DNA of 55,384 nt from Pirellulaceae bacterium (lineage in GTDB: Bacteria; Planctomycetota; Planctomycetia; Pirellulales; Pirellulaceae), in the NCBI GenBank assembly GCA_023382975.1, contig JAHDXO010000053.1:1-55384 (forward strand), read 5' to 3'. Under the pieces are notes generated by a model. That model was not told where the DNA came from. It saw only the letters and a program-made list of their open reading frames with translations, and ran no database searches. A program made the translations under genes and the position numbers. Shown one piece after another: positions 36,192 through 43,823 of the stretch. Position 1 is the first letter of the stretch; the number at the start of each line of letters is the position of its first letter.

Positions 36192-36869
36192 ATGAAGATC
36201 GTCGCTGCCAAGCAGATTCTGAAAGCCAATGACCAACTGGCGGCCGAGAACCGTCTGCGGTTTCAGCATCGCGGCGTGTTCGGCGTCAATCTGGTCGGCT
36301 CGCCTGGTTGCGGCAAGACGACGTTGCTGGAGAGTCTCTTTCGGACGTTGCGCGGGCGGGTGTCGCCTGCGGTGATCGAGGGTGATATCGCGGGCCAGAT
36401 CGACGCGGACCGCATGACGGCGATGGGCGTTCCGGTTGTCCAGATCAATACGGACGGCATGTGCCATCTGGACGCCAACATGATCGCTGCCGCGTGGGAT
36501 GGACTCGAGGGCGACGCTGAACAAGCGGTGGACATGCTGATCGTAGAAAACGTGGGCAATTTGGTCTGCACCGCCGGGTACGATCTTGGCGAGCACTTGC
36601 GGATCGTCGTCCTCAGTGTCTCCGAGGGGGATGACAAACTGGTGAAGTACCCGGCTATCTTCCAGCGCAGCCAAGCGTTGGTCATCACCAAGATGGATCT
36701 ATTGCCGTACACCAACTTCAATGTCGAGCGGGTCCGCGGCGACATGCGTCGTTTGAATCCCGACGCGGAGATCTTTGCCGTGTCGGCTCTTCAGGGCGAC
36801 GGCATGGACGGTTTGGCGGACTGGCTGGCTGCCCGGCGGTCCGCCGTTCCCGCAACGTCGCGGTCTTGA
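36192..36869 (+). CDS. hypB: HypB, GTPase for nickel insertion into hydrogenase, 225 aa
   Basis: This is a SIMIBI-class GTPase with Walker A GSPGCGKTT (Lys42), EGDIAGQIDADR, and the metal-site region INTDGMCHLDA; the Walker B area is IVENVGNLVC, and NKXD appears as TKMD. The Cys and His in CHLDA are the expected G-domain metal ligands. The N-terminus lacks the Cys motif and His-rich tail present in many HypB proteins. The ATG at 36192 has GGAG upstream; the longer frame is rejected. It starts the run hypB-F-C-D-E, all on the same strand. Confidence 0.95.
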   Translation: MKIVAAKQILKANDQLAAENRLRFQHRGVFGVNLVGSPGCGKTTLLESLFRTLRGRVSPAVIEGDIAGQIDADRMTAMGVPVVQINTDGMCHLDANMIAAAWDGLEGDAEQAVDMLIVENVGNLVCTAGYDLGEHLRIVVLSVSEGDDKLVKYPAIFQRSQALVITKMDLLPYTNFNVERVRGDMRRLNPDAEIFAVSALQGDGMDGLADWLAARRSAVPATSRS

Positions 36870-36903
36870 CACCTGTGTATCCCGAGAAGACGACGGAGCG
36901 AAG

Positions 36904-39348
36904 ATGCACGGGGAAGCGTTCGACGACAACTTTGTGGCGGACGAAACGCGATTCGCGATCATTGTCCGAGGCACGGTTCAGGGTGTCGGTTTCCGGCCCT
37001 TTGTGTACCGCGCTGCGCGTGACGAGTCGCTCTCTGGCTGGGTGCTGAACGACAGCGATGCCGTGCGGATCGAGGTTCAGGGCGAGCGGCAAGCGATCGC
37101 GCGATTCCTGGACCGGTTGCGCACGGCGGCGCCGCCGCCCGTGAGGATCGCGGAGATCGAGACGCGGGAGATTCGGCGGGAGGTGGCAGCTACGCAACCT
37201 GACGGGTTCACCATCCGCACGAGCCATGCAGCGGCGGCGCCCGCCCCAGCGATTCCGGCCGATCTGGCGCTGTGCGAGGCATGTCGAGCCGAGATCGACG
37301 CTCCCGGCCAGCGCCGTTACCGGTATCCGTTCACCAACTGCACGAACTGCGGGCCGCGCTGGTCGATCATCGAACAGTTGCCCTACGATCGGCCGCGGAC
37401 TTCGATGCGGACGTTCGAGATGTGCGACGATTGCCGCCGCGAGTACGAAGATCCGGAGGACCGGCGATTCCACGCTCAGCCGATCGCCTGTCCGGAGTGC
37501 GGTCCGCGGCTGAAGCTGTTGACCGGCGCGGGGGAAGTGATGGCGACGGGCGACGGAGCACTGCGCGAGGCGATCGCCGAGTTGCAGGCAGGCCGCATCC
37601 TGGCGGTCAAGGGCCTGGGCGGTTTTCAACTGCTGGTCGACGCCTCGCGGGCCGACGCGGTGGGGCGGCTGCGCGAGCGGAAGCGGCGTCCGCACAAACC
37701 ACTGGCGGTGATGATGCCGGACTTGGCCTGCTTGCGCGAATATTGCGACGTCAGCGAGCGCGAAGCGGCGGCGCTCTCGTCGCCGGCCTCGCCGATTCTG
37801 CTGCTCCGCCGCCACGTTGATCCACCCGGGAACAACTCGTTGGCCGCGGGCGTCGCCCCCGACAATCCGTATTTGGGCGTCATGCTGCCTTACACGCCGC
37901 TGCACCATCTGATCGCGATCAGTCTTCTGCGGCCGGTGGTTTGTACCAGCGGCAATGTTTCGGAAGAACCGATGGCCGTTTCGACGGAGGAAGCGGTTCG
38001 GCGACTGGGTAGGATCGCCGACTGCATTCTGACTCACGACCGTCCCATCGTGCGGCCCGTCGACGATTCCGTGGCGCGGATCGGCGACGACGGTCTGCAC
38101 GTGCTGCGGCGGGCTCGCGGGTACGCGCCGCTGCCGATCCGCTTGCACGAAGCCTATCCGACGGTCCTGGCGGTCGGCGGCCACCTGAAGAACACGGTGG
38201 CGATGAACCTGGGGGCCGAGGCGGTTTTCAGCTCGCATATCGGGGATTTGGACAATCTGTTGAGCGTCGAAGTCCATCGGCAAGCGATCGAGGACTTGAC
38301 GGCCTTCTTCGCCGTCACGCCGGAACGCGTTGCGTGCGACTTGCACCCGGACTACGCCTCGACACGGATCGCGGAACAACTGGCCGCGCGCTGGGATGTG
38401 CCCTTGATCCGCGTTCAGCACCATCACGCGCACGTCGCCGCATGCATGGCCGAACACCATCTGCAGGGGCCCGTCCTGGGACTGGCTTGGGACGGAACCG
38501 GTTACGGAGCGGATCGGACGGTGTGGGGGGGCGAGATTTTGCTGTGTTCCGGGCCAACGTTCGAGCGAGTGGGGCATCTGCGCACTTTCCCATTGCCTGG
38601 CGGGGACGCGGCGGCGCGCGAGCCGCGGCGTTCGGCGCTGGGAGTGTTGTACGAACTGTGGGGCGACGACGCGCGACGGATCGCGGAGCGCTGGTTCAAC
38701 AAGGCGGAACTGCGAACGCTGTTGGCGGCCTTGGGACGGGCGGATATCTTCCCTCGAACGAGCAGTCTGGGACGCTTGTTCGACGCGGTCGCGGCGCTGT
38801 GCGGTCTGCCCGGTCGCGGCGTCATCGACAATGAGTCGGGCTCCGGCGCGCGGATGCCCGATGCGAGTCCCGTGCTTGCAGCGCCTTCTCGCGTCTCGTT
38901 CGAGGGACAGGCGGCGATGGCGTTGGAATTCGCGGTCGACGAAACCATCCAGGAGGCCTACCCCCTGCCTCTGACCGAAGGAACTTCTAACGGAACGGAC
39001 TCCGACGCAGGGACGCCCGGAGACTGTTCCGCTTTCGTCGGCGATTGGGAACCGTTGGTTTGCGGTGTCCTTTCCGACCGTGCGCACGGGGTGCCGATCG
39101 GCGTCATCGCGGCCAAGTATCACAACGCTCTTGCCGCGTGGGCGTTCCAGGCAGCGCAGCGCGTCGGCTGTTCGCAAATCGTGCTCAGTGGCGGCTGCTT
39201 CCAAAACGCCGTGCTCGAGACCCGCGTGCGTCAGCGGCTTTCCGCGGGCGGGTTTCACGTTTTCACTCACTGCGACATCCCGCCGGGCGATGGCGGGATC
39301 GCATTGGGACAGATCTTGATCGCCGCACAACACAGCGAGGACCGATGA
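36904..39348 (+). CDS. hypF: HypF, carbamoyltransferase of NiFe-cyanide ligand synthesis, 814 aa
   Basis: The domains are in the usual order: acylphosphatase (VRGTVQGVGFRPFVYRAA, about residues 20-100), two zinc-finger pairs (CEAC with CTNC, then CDDC with CPEC, about 120-205), YrdC-like carbamoyl-AMP domain (about 215-400), and a Kae1-like domain (about 430-814) with the metal-site motif HHHAHVAACMAEH and the late VLSGGCFQN. HypF transfers the carbamoyl group to the HypE C-terminal Cys. At 814 residues it is slightly longer than usual because of an insert near 690-710. GGAG precedes the ATG at 36904; the gap to hypB is 34 bp. Confidence 0.96.
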   Translation: MHGEAFDDNFVADETRFAIIVRGTVQGVGFRPFVYRAARDESLSGWVLNDSDAVRIEVQGERQAIARFLDRLRTAAPPPVRIAEIETREIRREVAATQPDGFTIRTSHAAAAPAPAIPADLALCEACRAEIDAPGQRRYRYPFTNCTNCGPRWSIIEQLPYDRPRTSMRTFEMCDDCRREYEDPEDRRFHAQPIACPECGPRLKLLTGAGEVMATGDGALREAIAELQAGRILAVKGLGGFQLLVDASRADAVGRLRERKRRPHKPLAVMMPDLACLREYCDVSEREAAALSSPASPILLLRRHVDPPGNNSLAAGVAPDNPYLGVMLPYTPLHHLIAISLLRPVVCTSGNVSEEPMAVSTEEAVRRLGRIADCILTHDRPIVRPVDDSVARIGDDGLHVLRRARGYAPLPIRLHEAYPTVLAVGGHLKNTVAMNLGAEAVFSSHIGDLDNLLSVEVHRQAIEDLTAFFAVTPERVACDLHPDYASTRIAEQLAARWDVPLIRVQHHHAHVAACMAEHHLQGPVLGLAWDGTGYGADRTVWGGEILLCSGPTFERVGHLRTFPLPGGDAAAREPRRSALGVLYELWGDDARRIAERWFNKAELRTLLAALGRADIFPRTSSLGRLFDAVAALCGLPGRGVIDNESGSGARMPDASPVLAAPSRVSFEGQAAMALEFAVDETIQEAYPLPLTEGTSNGTDSDAGTPGDCSAFVGDWEPLVCGVLSDRAHGVPIGVIAAKYHNALAAWAFQAAQRVGCSQIVLSGGCFQNAVLETRVRQRLSAGGFHVFTHCDIPPGDGGIALGQILIAAQHSEDR

Positions 39349-39349
39349 C

Positions 39350-39646
39350 ATGTGCTTGGGAGTTCCCGGCAAGGTGATATCCATCAACCAGCGCGACGCA
39401 TTGTCGATGGGCAAAGTCGAGTTTGGCGGCATCGTCAAAGAAGTTTGCATGGCCTATGTGCCCGAGGCGGAGGTGGGGGACTACGTGCTGGTCCATGTGG
39501 GCTTTGCCATCAGCCGCATCGATGAGGCCGAGGCGCAAGAGATCTTTCGCTACATCGAACAGATTGGCGAATTGTCGGAATTGGAGGACGCCGAAATCGA
39601 GACGCAGCAAACCGCCCACGACGCGGGATCGGAGGCCGGATCGTGA
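39350..39646 (+). CDS. hypC: HypC, hydrogenase maturation chaperone, 98 aa
   Basis: The N-terminal MCLGVPGKV is the HypC/HupF signature with Cys2 that binds the Fe(CN)2CO unit with HypD. AYVPEAEVGDYVLVHVGFAI is also typical. The C-terminal 20 residues are an acidic extension. The ATG lies one base after the hypF stop and the stop overlaps the hypD GTG start by 4 nt, so translation is tightly coupled. Confidence 0.95.
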   Translation: MCLGVPGKVISINQRDALSMGKVEFGGIVKEVCMAYVPEAEVGDYVLVHVGFAISRIDEAEAQEIFRYIEQIGELSELEDAEIETQQTAHDAGSEAGS

Positions 39647-40761
39647 AATACGTCGACGAATACCGCTCCGCCGAGGCCGTGAAGCAGTGCGCCGATGCGA
39701 TCCACCGGCTGGTGACGAGGCCTTGGAATATCATGGAAATCTGCGGCGGCCAGACCCATGCCATCGTGCGATTCGGACTCGATGCCATGCTGCCGGACCA
39801 AGTCACGATGATCCACGGCCCCGGCTGTCCGGTCTGTGTGACGCCGGTCGAGATCATCGACAAGGCGTTGGACATCGCCTCGCGCCGCGACGTCATTTTC
39901 TGCTCGTTCGGCGATATGCTCCGCGTTCCTGGGTCACACCAAGATCTGCTGACCGTCAAGTCAAATGGCGGCGACGTGCGAATCGTCTATTCGCCGATGG
40001 ACGCCGTGCAACTGGCCCGCCAGCACCCGCAGAAGGAAGTCGTCTTCTTCGCCATTGGTTTCGAGACCACGGCGCCCGCCAACGTGATGGCCGTCTTGCA
40101 GGCCGAGCATCTGGGATTGGAGAATTTCTCGGTGCTGGTTTCCCACGTGCTCGTGCCGCCGGCGATGCGTGCCGTGCTCGGGTCGCCTCGCAATCTGGTC
40201 AACGGGTTCCTGGCCGCCGGGCATGTCTGCGCAGTGATGGGCATCGAGGAGTATCGACCGATCGTCGAACAGTTTCGCGTGCCGGTGGTGGTGACGGGCT
40301 TCGAGCCGCTGGACATCATGCAGGGCATCCATCTATGCCTGAAGCAGTTGGAGTCGGGCCGGGCCGAATTGGAGAACCAGTACGCGCGCGTCGTCCGGCC
40401 CGCGGGCAACCCGGCCGCCCGCGCTCGCTTGAACCAAGTGTTCGTCACCGTGCCTCGCAAGTGGCGTGGCATCGGCGAGATCCCCGACAGCGGTTGGACG
40501 CTGAACGAGCGTTACGCCCGCTTCGATGCCGACCGTCGCTTCGCAGTCCAGCACATCGTGGCGGACGAGCCGGCCGAGTGCATCGCGGGCGAGGTGCTGC
40601 AAGGACACAGCAAGCCGTACGATTGTCCGGCCTTCGGCATCCGCTGTACGCCCGAGCAGCCGCTCGGCGCGCCCATGGTATCCGCCGAAGGCGCTTGTGC
40701 CGCCTACTACCGGTATCGACGACAGCGTGCCCAATCGGCAGCACAGGCCGCCACACCGTAG
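39643..40761 (+). CDS. hypD: HypD, Fe-S scaffold for the Fe(CN)2CO unit, 372 aa
   Basis: The key cysteine motifs are visible: EICGGQTHAI (the Cys that with HypC Cys2 holds the iron) and HGPGCPVCV near residue 63, and later GFEPLDIMQG. The Cys residues of the C-terminal Fe4S4 site appear in EPAECIAGEVLQG, YDCPAFG, RCTPEQPLGAPMVSAEGAC. The start is GTG inside the hypC stop (GTGA), with GGAGG upstream. The TAG stop codon lies inside the dispersed repeat GTAGCACAGGC at 40758, so the repeat supplies the end of the gene; the last residues (SAAQAATP) look non-conserved. Confidence 0.95.
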   Translation: MKYVDEYRSAEAVKQCADAIHRLVTRPWNIMEICGGQTHAIVRFGLDAMLPDQVTMIHGPGCPVCVTPVEIIDKALDIASRRDVIFCSFGDMLRVPGSHQDLLTVKSNGGDVRIVYSPMDAVQLARQHPQKEVVFFAIGFETTAPANVMAVLQAEHLGLENFSVLVSHVLVPPAMRAVLGSPRNLVNGFLAAGHVCAVMGIEEYRPIVEQFRVPVVVTGFEPLDIMQGIHLCLKQLESGRAELENQYARVVRPAGNPAARARLNQVFVTVPRKWRGIGEIPDSGWTLNERYARFDADRRFAVQHIVADEPAECIAGEVLQGHSKPYDCPAFGIRCTPEQPLGAPMVSAEGACAAYYRYRRQRAQSAAQAATP

Positions 40762-40780
40762 CACAGGCTGCCAGCCTGTG
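40758..40780. repeat. GTAGCACAGGC hairpin repeat at the hypD-hypE junction
   Basis: GTAGCACAGGC (40758-40768) begins a hairpin with arms CACAGGCT (40762-40769) and AGCCTGTG (40773-40780) around a 3-nt loop. It matches the left-edge repeat at 297-319. The first TAG is the hypD stop codon. Confidence 0.8.
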
Positions 40781-40829
40781 AAATTTCCCTCTCCCTAAGC
40801 GCCGACTGACAGACTTTGCAGAGACCTTC

Positions 40830-41906
40830 ATGACCGACCAACCGATCAATCCGTTCGACATGACTTGCCCGCTTCCGTTGCTGCACCATGCCACGGTCCA
40901 GATGGCACATGGCGGAGGTGGCCGCCTGATGCGTAATCTGATCGAAGGCCTGCTGCTGCCTCAATTCGGCTCGTCCAGCTACGAGGCAGGGAAGTCCGCA
41001 CCGCCTCACGATAGCGCAGTGCTCCAGGCAGGCGACCAGCGTTTGGCCTTCACCACCGACACGTTTGTTGTCAGTCCCCTGTTCTTTCCGGGCGGAGACA
41101 TCGGCAAATTGGCCGTTTACGGCACGGCCAACGATCTGGCGATGGCTGGCGCCATTCCGCGTTGGCTCAGTTGCGCCCTGATCCTGGAAGAAGGGACGCC
41201 CATCGATACGCTGCGGCGGATCATCGCATCGATGCAACAAGCGGCCACCGAGGTGGGTGTCCAAATCGTCACGGGCGACACCAAAGTTGTGGATCGTGGG
41301 AAAGGCGACGCCGTGTTCATCAATACCGCCGGCGTAGGAATCGTTCCGCCCGGAATTGACGTCTCGCCTGCGCGAGTTCGGCCGGGCGACCGGATCTTGG
41401 TGAGCGGCGACCTGGGCCGTCACGGAATCGCCATCATGTCTGTGCGAGAAGGGCTGGAATTCGAAGGTGCCTTGGCCAGCGATTGCGCTTCGCTGGCAGG
41501 TTTGGTCGATGAGCTGACGGCCCTGGGTGGCGATCTGCACTGTCTGCGCGACTTGACGCGAGGCGGATTGGCATCGGCCCTGATCGAGATCGCCGAACAC
41601 GCCAGAGTGGGTATCGATCTGGACGAAGCGAAGATCCCTGTCGAGCCGCAGGTCGCGGGTGCCTGTGAACTGATGGGACTAGACCCCCTGTACGTAGCAA
41701 ACGAGGGGCGATTGATCGCGATCGTACCCGCCACCGCCGCGAGCGCTGCGCTCCAGATCATGCAGTCCCACCCAGCAGCCAACCGGCCGTCGGTAATCGG
41801 TACTGTGACCAGCAACCATGCCGGCTCTGTGGAACTTCGCAACTCGATGGGCAGCGGTCGTCTTCTCGATCTTCTGTCGGGCGAACAAATGCCCAGAATC
41901 TGCTGA
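40830..41906 (+). CDS. hypE: HypE, dehydratase forming the thiocyanate ligand donor, 358 aa
   Basis: This is a PurM-like ATP-dependent enzyme: MAHGGGGRLMRNLI, GKLAVYGTANDLAMAGA, TGDTKVVDRGKGDAVFINTAG and RDLTRGGLASALIEIA are the expected ATP- and metal-binding segments. The C-terminus ends in PRIC, which preserves the terminal Cys that accepts the carbamoyl group from HypF and becomes the thiocyanate carrier. It completes the cyanide branch of NiFe-cofactor assembly with HypC, D and F. No hydrogenase subunit gene follows. Confidence 0.96.
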   Translation: MTDQPINPFDMTCPLPLLHHATVQMAHGGGGRLMRNLIEGLLLPQFGSSSYEAGKSAPPHDSAVLQAGDQRLAFTTDTFVVSPLFFPGGDIGKLAVYGTANDLAMAGAIPRWLSCALILEEGTPIDTLRRIIASMQQAATEVGVQIVTGDTKVVDRGKGDAVFINTAGVGIVPPGIDVSPARVRPGDRILVSGDLGRHGIAIMSVREGLEFEGALASDCASLAGLVDELTALGGDLHCLRDLTRGGLASALIEIAEHARVGIDLDEAKIPVEPQVAGACELMGLDPLYVANEGRLIAIVPATAASAALQIMQSHPAANRPSVIGTVTSNHAGSVELRNSMGSGRLLDLLSGEQMPRIC

Positions 41907-41921
41907 ATTTCCTTAGGCGAG

Positions 41922-41974
41922 TTCGTACGAATTCGGACGAGAATCCAGAAGACGCTGAATTCTCACGAATTCAG
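41922..41974. repeat. Two palindromes after hypE
   Basis: TTCGTACGAA (41922-41931) is a perfect palindrome that extends to 18 bp with one mismatched pair. CTGAATTC (41955-41962) and GAATTCAG (41967-41974) form a perfect hairpin with a 4-nt loop. Neither has a T-run. They may mark the 3' end of the hyp transcript or regulate the next genes. Confidence 0.5.
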
Positions 41975-42090
41975 CCACGAGAGACTGGCCGCATATCGTC
42001 GGTTGCGAATCGTCCGGCGAGTGCGTATACTTCCACGCTTCGCAAACAACACAAGGGTTTTCGAGAACGATTCGATAGGGGTTTGGCGTA

Positions 42091-42294
42091 ATGACGATCG
42101 ACAAGAGTCTCAAGGTCCGGGCCGGAGCGATCCGCAACCGCAACGTACTGACCCGTGCGGAACGACTGACCAAGTTGCAGGATGCCGAGCGATGGCACGA
42201 GGGCGATCCGGTGCTGGGCATGCCCAAAGTGCGCGTCCAGAAGATCTCGTTGAAGAAGAAGAAGAAGGCCAAGGGCAAGGAAGACGAGAAGTAG
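42091..42294 (+). CDS. PVC-type small basic protein (TIGR04137-like), 67 aa
   Basis: The protein is very basic with a Lys-rich end. The pattern SLKVRAG, RNRNVLTRAERLTKLQ, GDPVLGMPKVRVQKI matches the small basic protein family known from Chlamydiae, Verrucomicrobia and Planctomycetes (TIGR04137); I recall that model by pattern and could not search it. The family is suspected to be ribosome-associated, but no function is proven. It lies 34 bp upstream of larA on the same strand. Confidence 0.82.
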   Translation: MTIDKSLKVRAGAIRNRNVLTRAERLTKLQDAERWHEGDPVLGMPKVRVQKISLKKKKKAKGKEDEK

Positions 42295-42328
42295 ATTGCC
42301 CGTTTGAGGGATACGAAGGAGCCGCGTA

Positions 42329-43609
42329 ATGCGTGTGCGTCTGGACTACGGCAGAACCGGTCTGGAAGTCGAGCTGCCGGATACGGTTGGCCTGCGCACA
42401 CTCAATTATCGGCCCGCGGAACCGTTGAGCGACCCGAAATCGGCGTTGCGTCAAGTGTTGAGCCAACCTACCGGCGCGCCGCCTCTGGCCGAACTGGCTC
42501 GTGGACGAACCGACGCTTGCATTCTGATCTGCGATATCACTCGCCCGGTCCCGAACGAACTGATCTTGACCCCGGTTCTGGAAACGCTCGAACAAGCCGG
42601 AATCCCTCGCGACAAAATCTTGATCCTGGTCGCAACCGGCTTGCACCGACCGAATCTGGGTGACGAATTGGTCGAGATGCTTGGCCGCTGGATCGTGGAC
42701 CAGTATCGCATCGAAAACCACTTCGGCGAGCGGAAGGACGAGCACACTTATTTGGGCGACAGCCCGCGAGGCGTCCCGATTTGGATTGACAGCCGCTACG
42801 TCCGGGCGGACTTGAAGATCGCGACCGGTTTGATCGAACCCCATCTGATGGCCGGTTTTTCGGGTGGCCGCAAGTTGATTTGTCCCGGCATTGCGGCGAT
42901 CGAAACGATCCGCGCCTGGCACAGCCCGGCATTTCTCGAACATCCGCGGGCCGACAGCGGCATTTTGGAGGGGAATCCGGTTCACGAGGAGAACACGTGG
43001 ATCGGTCGGCGGGCCGGCTGCGATTTCATTGTGAACGTCGTGATCGACGCGCAGCGCCGAGCCCTGAAGTTTGTCGCCGGCGACATGGAGCGAGCATTTT
43101 TGGAAGGCTGCGAATTCGTTCGACCGCTGGTGACTGCGACCGTGTCCGAGCCGGTGGACATTGTGGTCACGACCTCGGCTGGCTACCCGCTGGACACGAC
43201 CTTCTATCAGTCGGTCAAGGGCATGACCGCGGCGCTGCCGATCGTCAAGCAGGGCGGCACGGTGATCCTGGCAGCCAGCATGACCGAGGGCATCGGCAGC
43301 AGCGCGTTCCAGAGCCTGTTTGAACAACACGAAAGCCCGGCCGCCTTTGTGGAGCGGATTCTGAGCGACCCGGACTATTTCGTGATGGATCAGTGGCAGT
43401 TGGAGAAAATGGCCGCGGTATCCCGCCGGGCCAAGATCAAGGTGGTCAGTGAAGGCTTGCCCGCGGAAACCTTGAACCGCTTGTTCGTGAAGGCCTGTCC
43501 CACCGTCGAAGCCGCGATTGCCGAATCGCTCCAGGAATACGGTCCTGACGCGACGATCGCCGTCATTCCAAAAGGTCCCTACGTCGTGGCGGAAGTCTCG
43601 GCGGCCTGA
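42329..43609 (+). CDS. larA: LarA-family nickel-pincer racemase/epimerase, 426 aa
   Basis: The protein matches the lactate racemase family (DUF2088). Ligands of the nickel-pincer nucleotide are conserved by spacing: His172 in EPHLMAGF, Lys182 in GGRKLICPG (10 residues later) and His198 in AWHSP (16 later), matching His174, Lys184 and His200 of the studied Lactobacillus enzyme. CDITRP and ATGLHRP are the catalytic and substrate-binding loops. The family includes many 2-hydroxyacid racemases and sugar-acid epimerases, so the substrate is open. larB, larC and larE for cofactor synthesis are not in the window. It lies downstream of the hyp genes, which also handle nickel. Confidence 0.9.
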   Translation: MRVRLDYGRTGLEVELPDTVGLRTLNYRPAEPLSDPKSALRQVLSQPTGAPPLAELARGRTDACILICDITRPVPNELILTPVLETLEQAGIPRDKILILVATGLHRPNLGDELVEMLGRWIVDQYRIENHFGERKDEHTYLGDSPRGVPIWIDSRYVRADLKIATGLIEPHLMAGFSGGRKLICPGIAAIETIRAWHSPAFLEHPRADSGILEGNPVHEENTWIGRRAGCDFIVNVVIDAQRRALKFVAGDMERAFLEGCEFVRPLVTATVSEPVDIVVTTSAGYPLDTTFYQSVKGMTAALPIVKQGGTVILAASMTEGIGSSAFQSLFEQHESPAAFVERILSDPDYFVMDQWQLEKMAAVSRRAKIKVVSEGLPAETLNRLFVKACPTVEAAIAESLQEYGPDATIAVIPKGPYVVAEVSAA

Positions 43610-43823
43610 TTCGCTCGAAGCGGCTGTTCGGCGAGTTGCCGCAGTCCACTTGGGCGAATGCTCTTCCACGGACCGGGTCCGATCACGGGAACTGCTTCCC
43701 GACGAAGTGTCCGAGTGTTTCGCGAATCCGTGGGATGTTGTACGTTGAGCACGACGGCGGTTGTGCCGCCAGACGTTGCGGGCGGTTTAGCCGATCAATG
43801 GTTCCGAACGGAGGAGACTGGAT

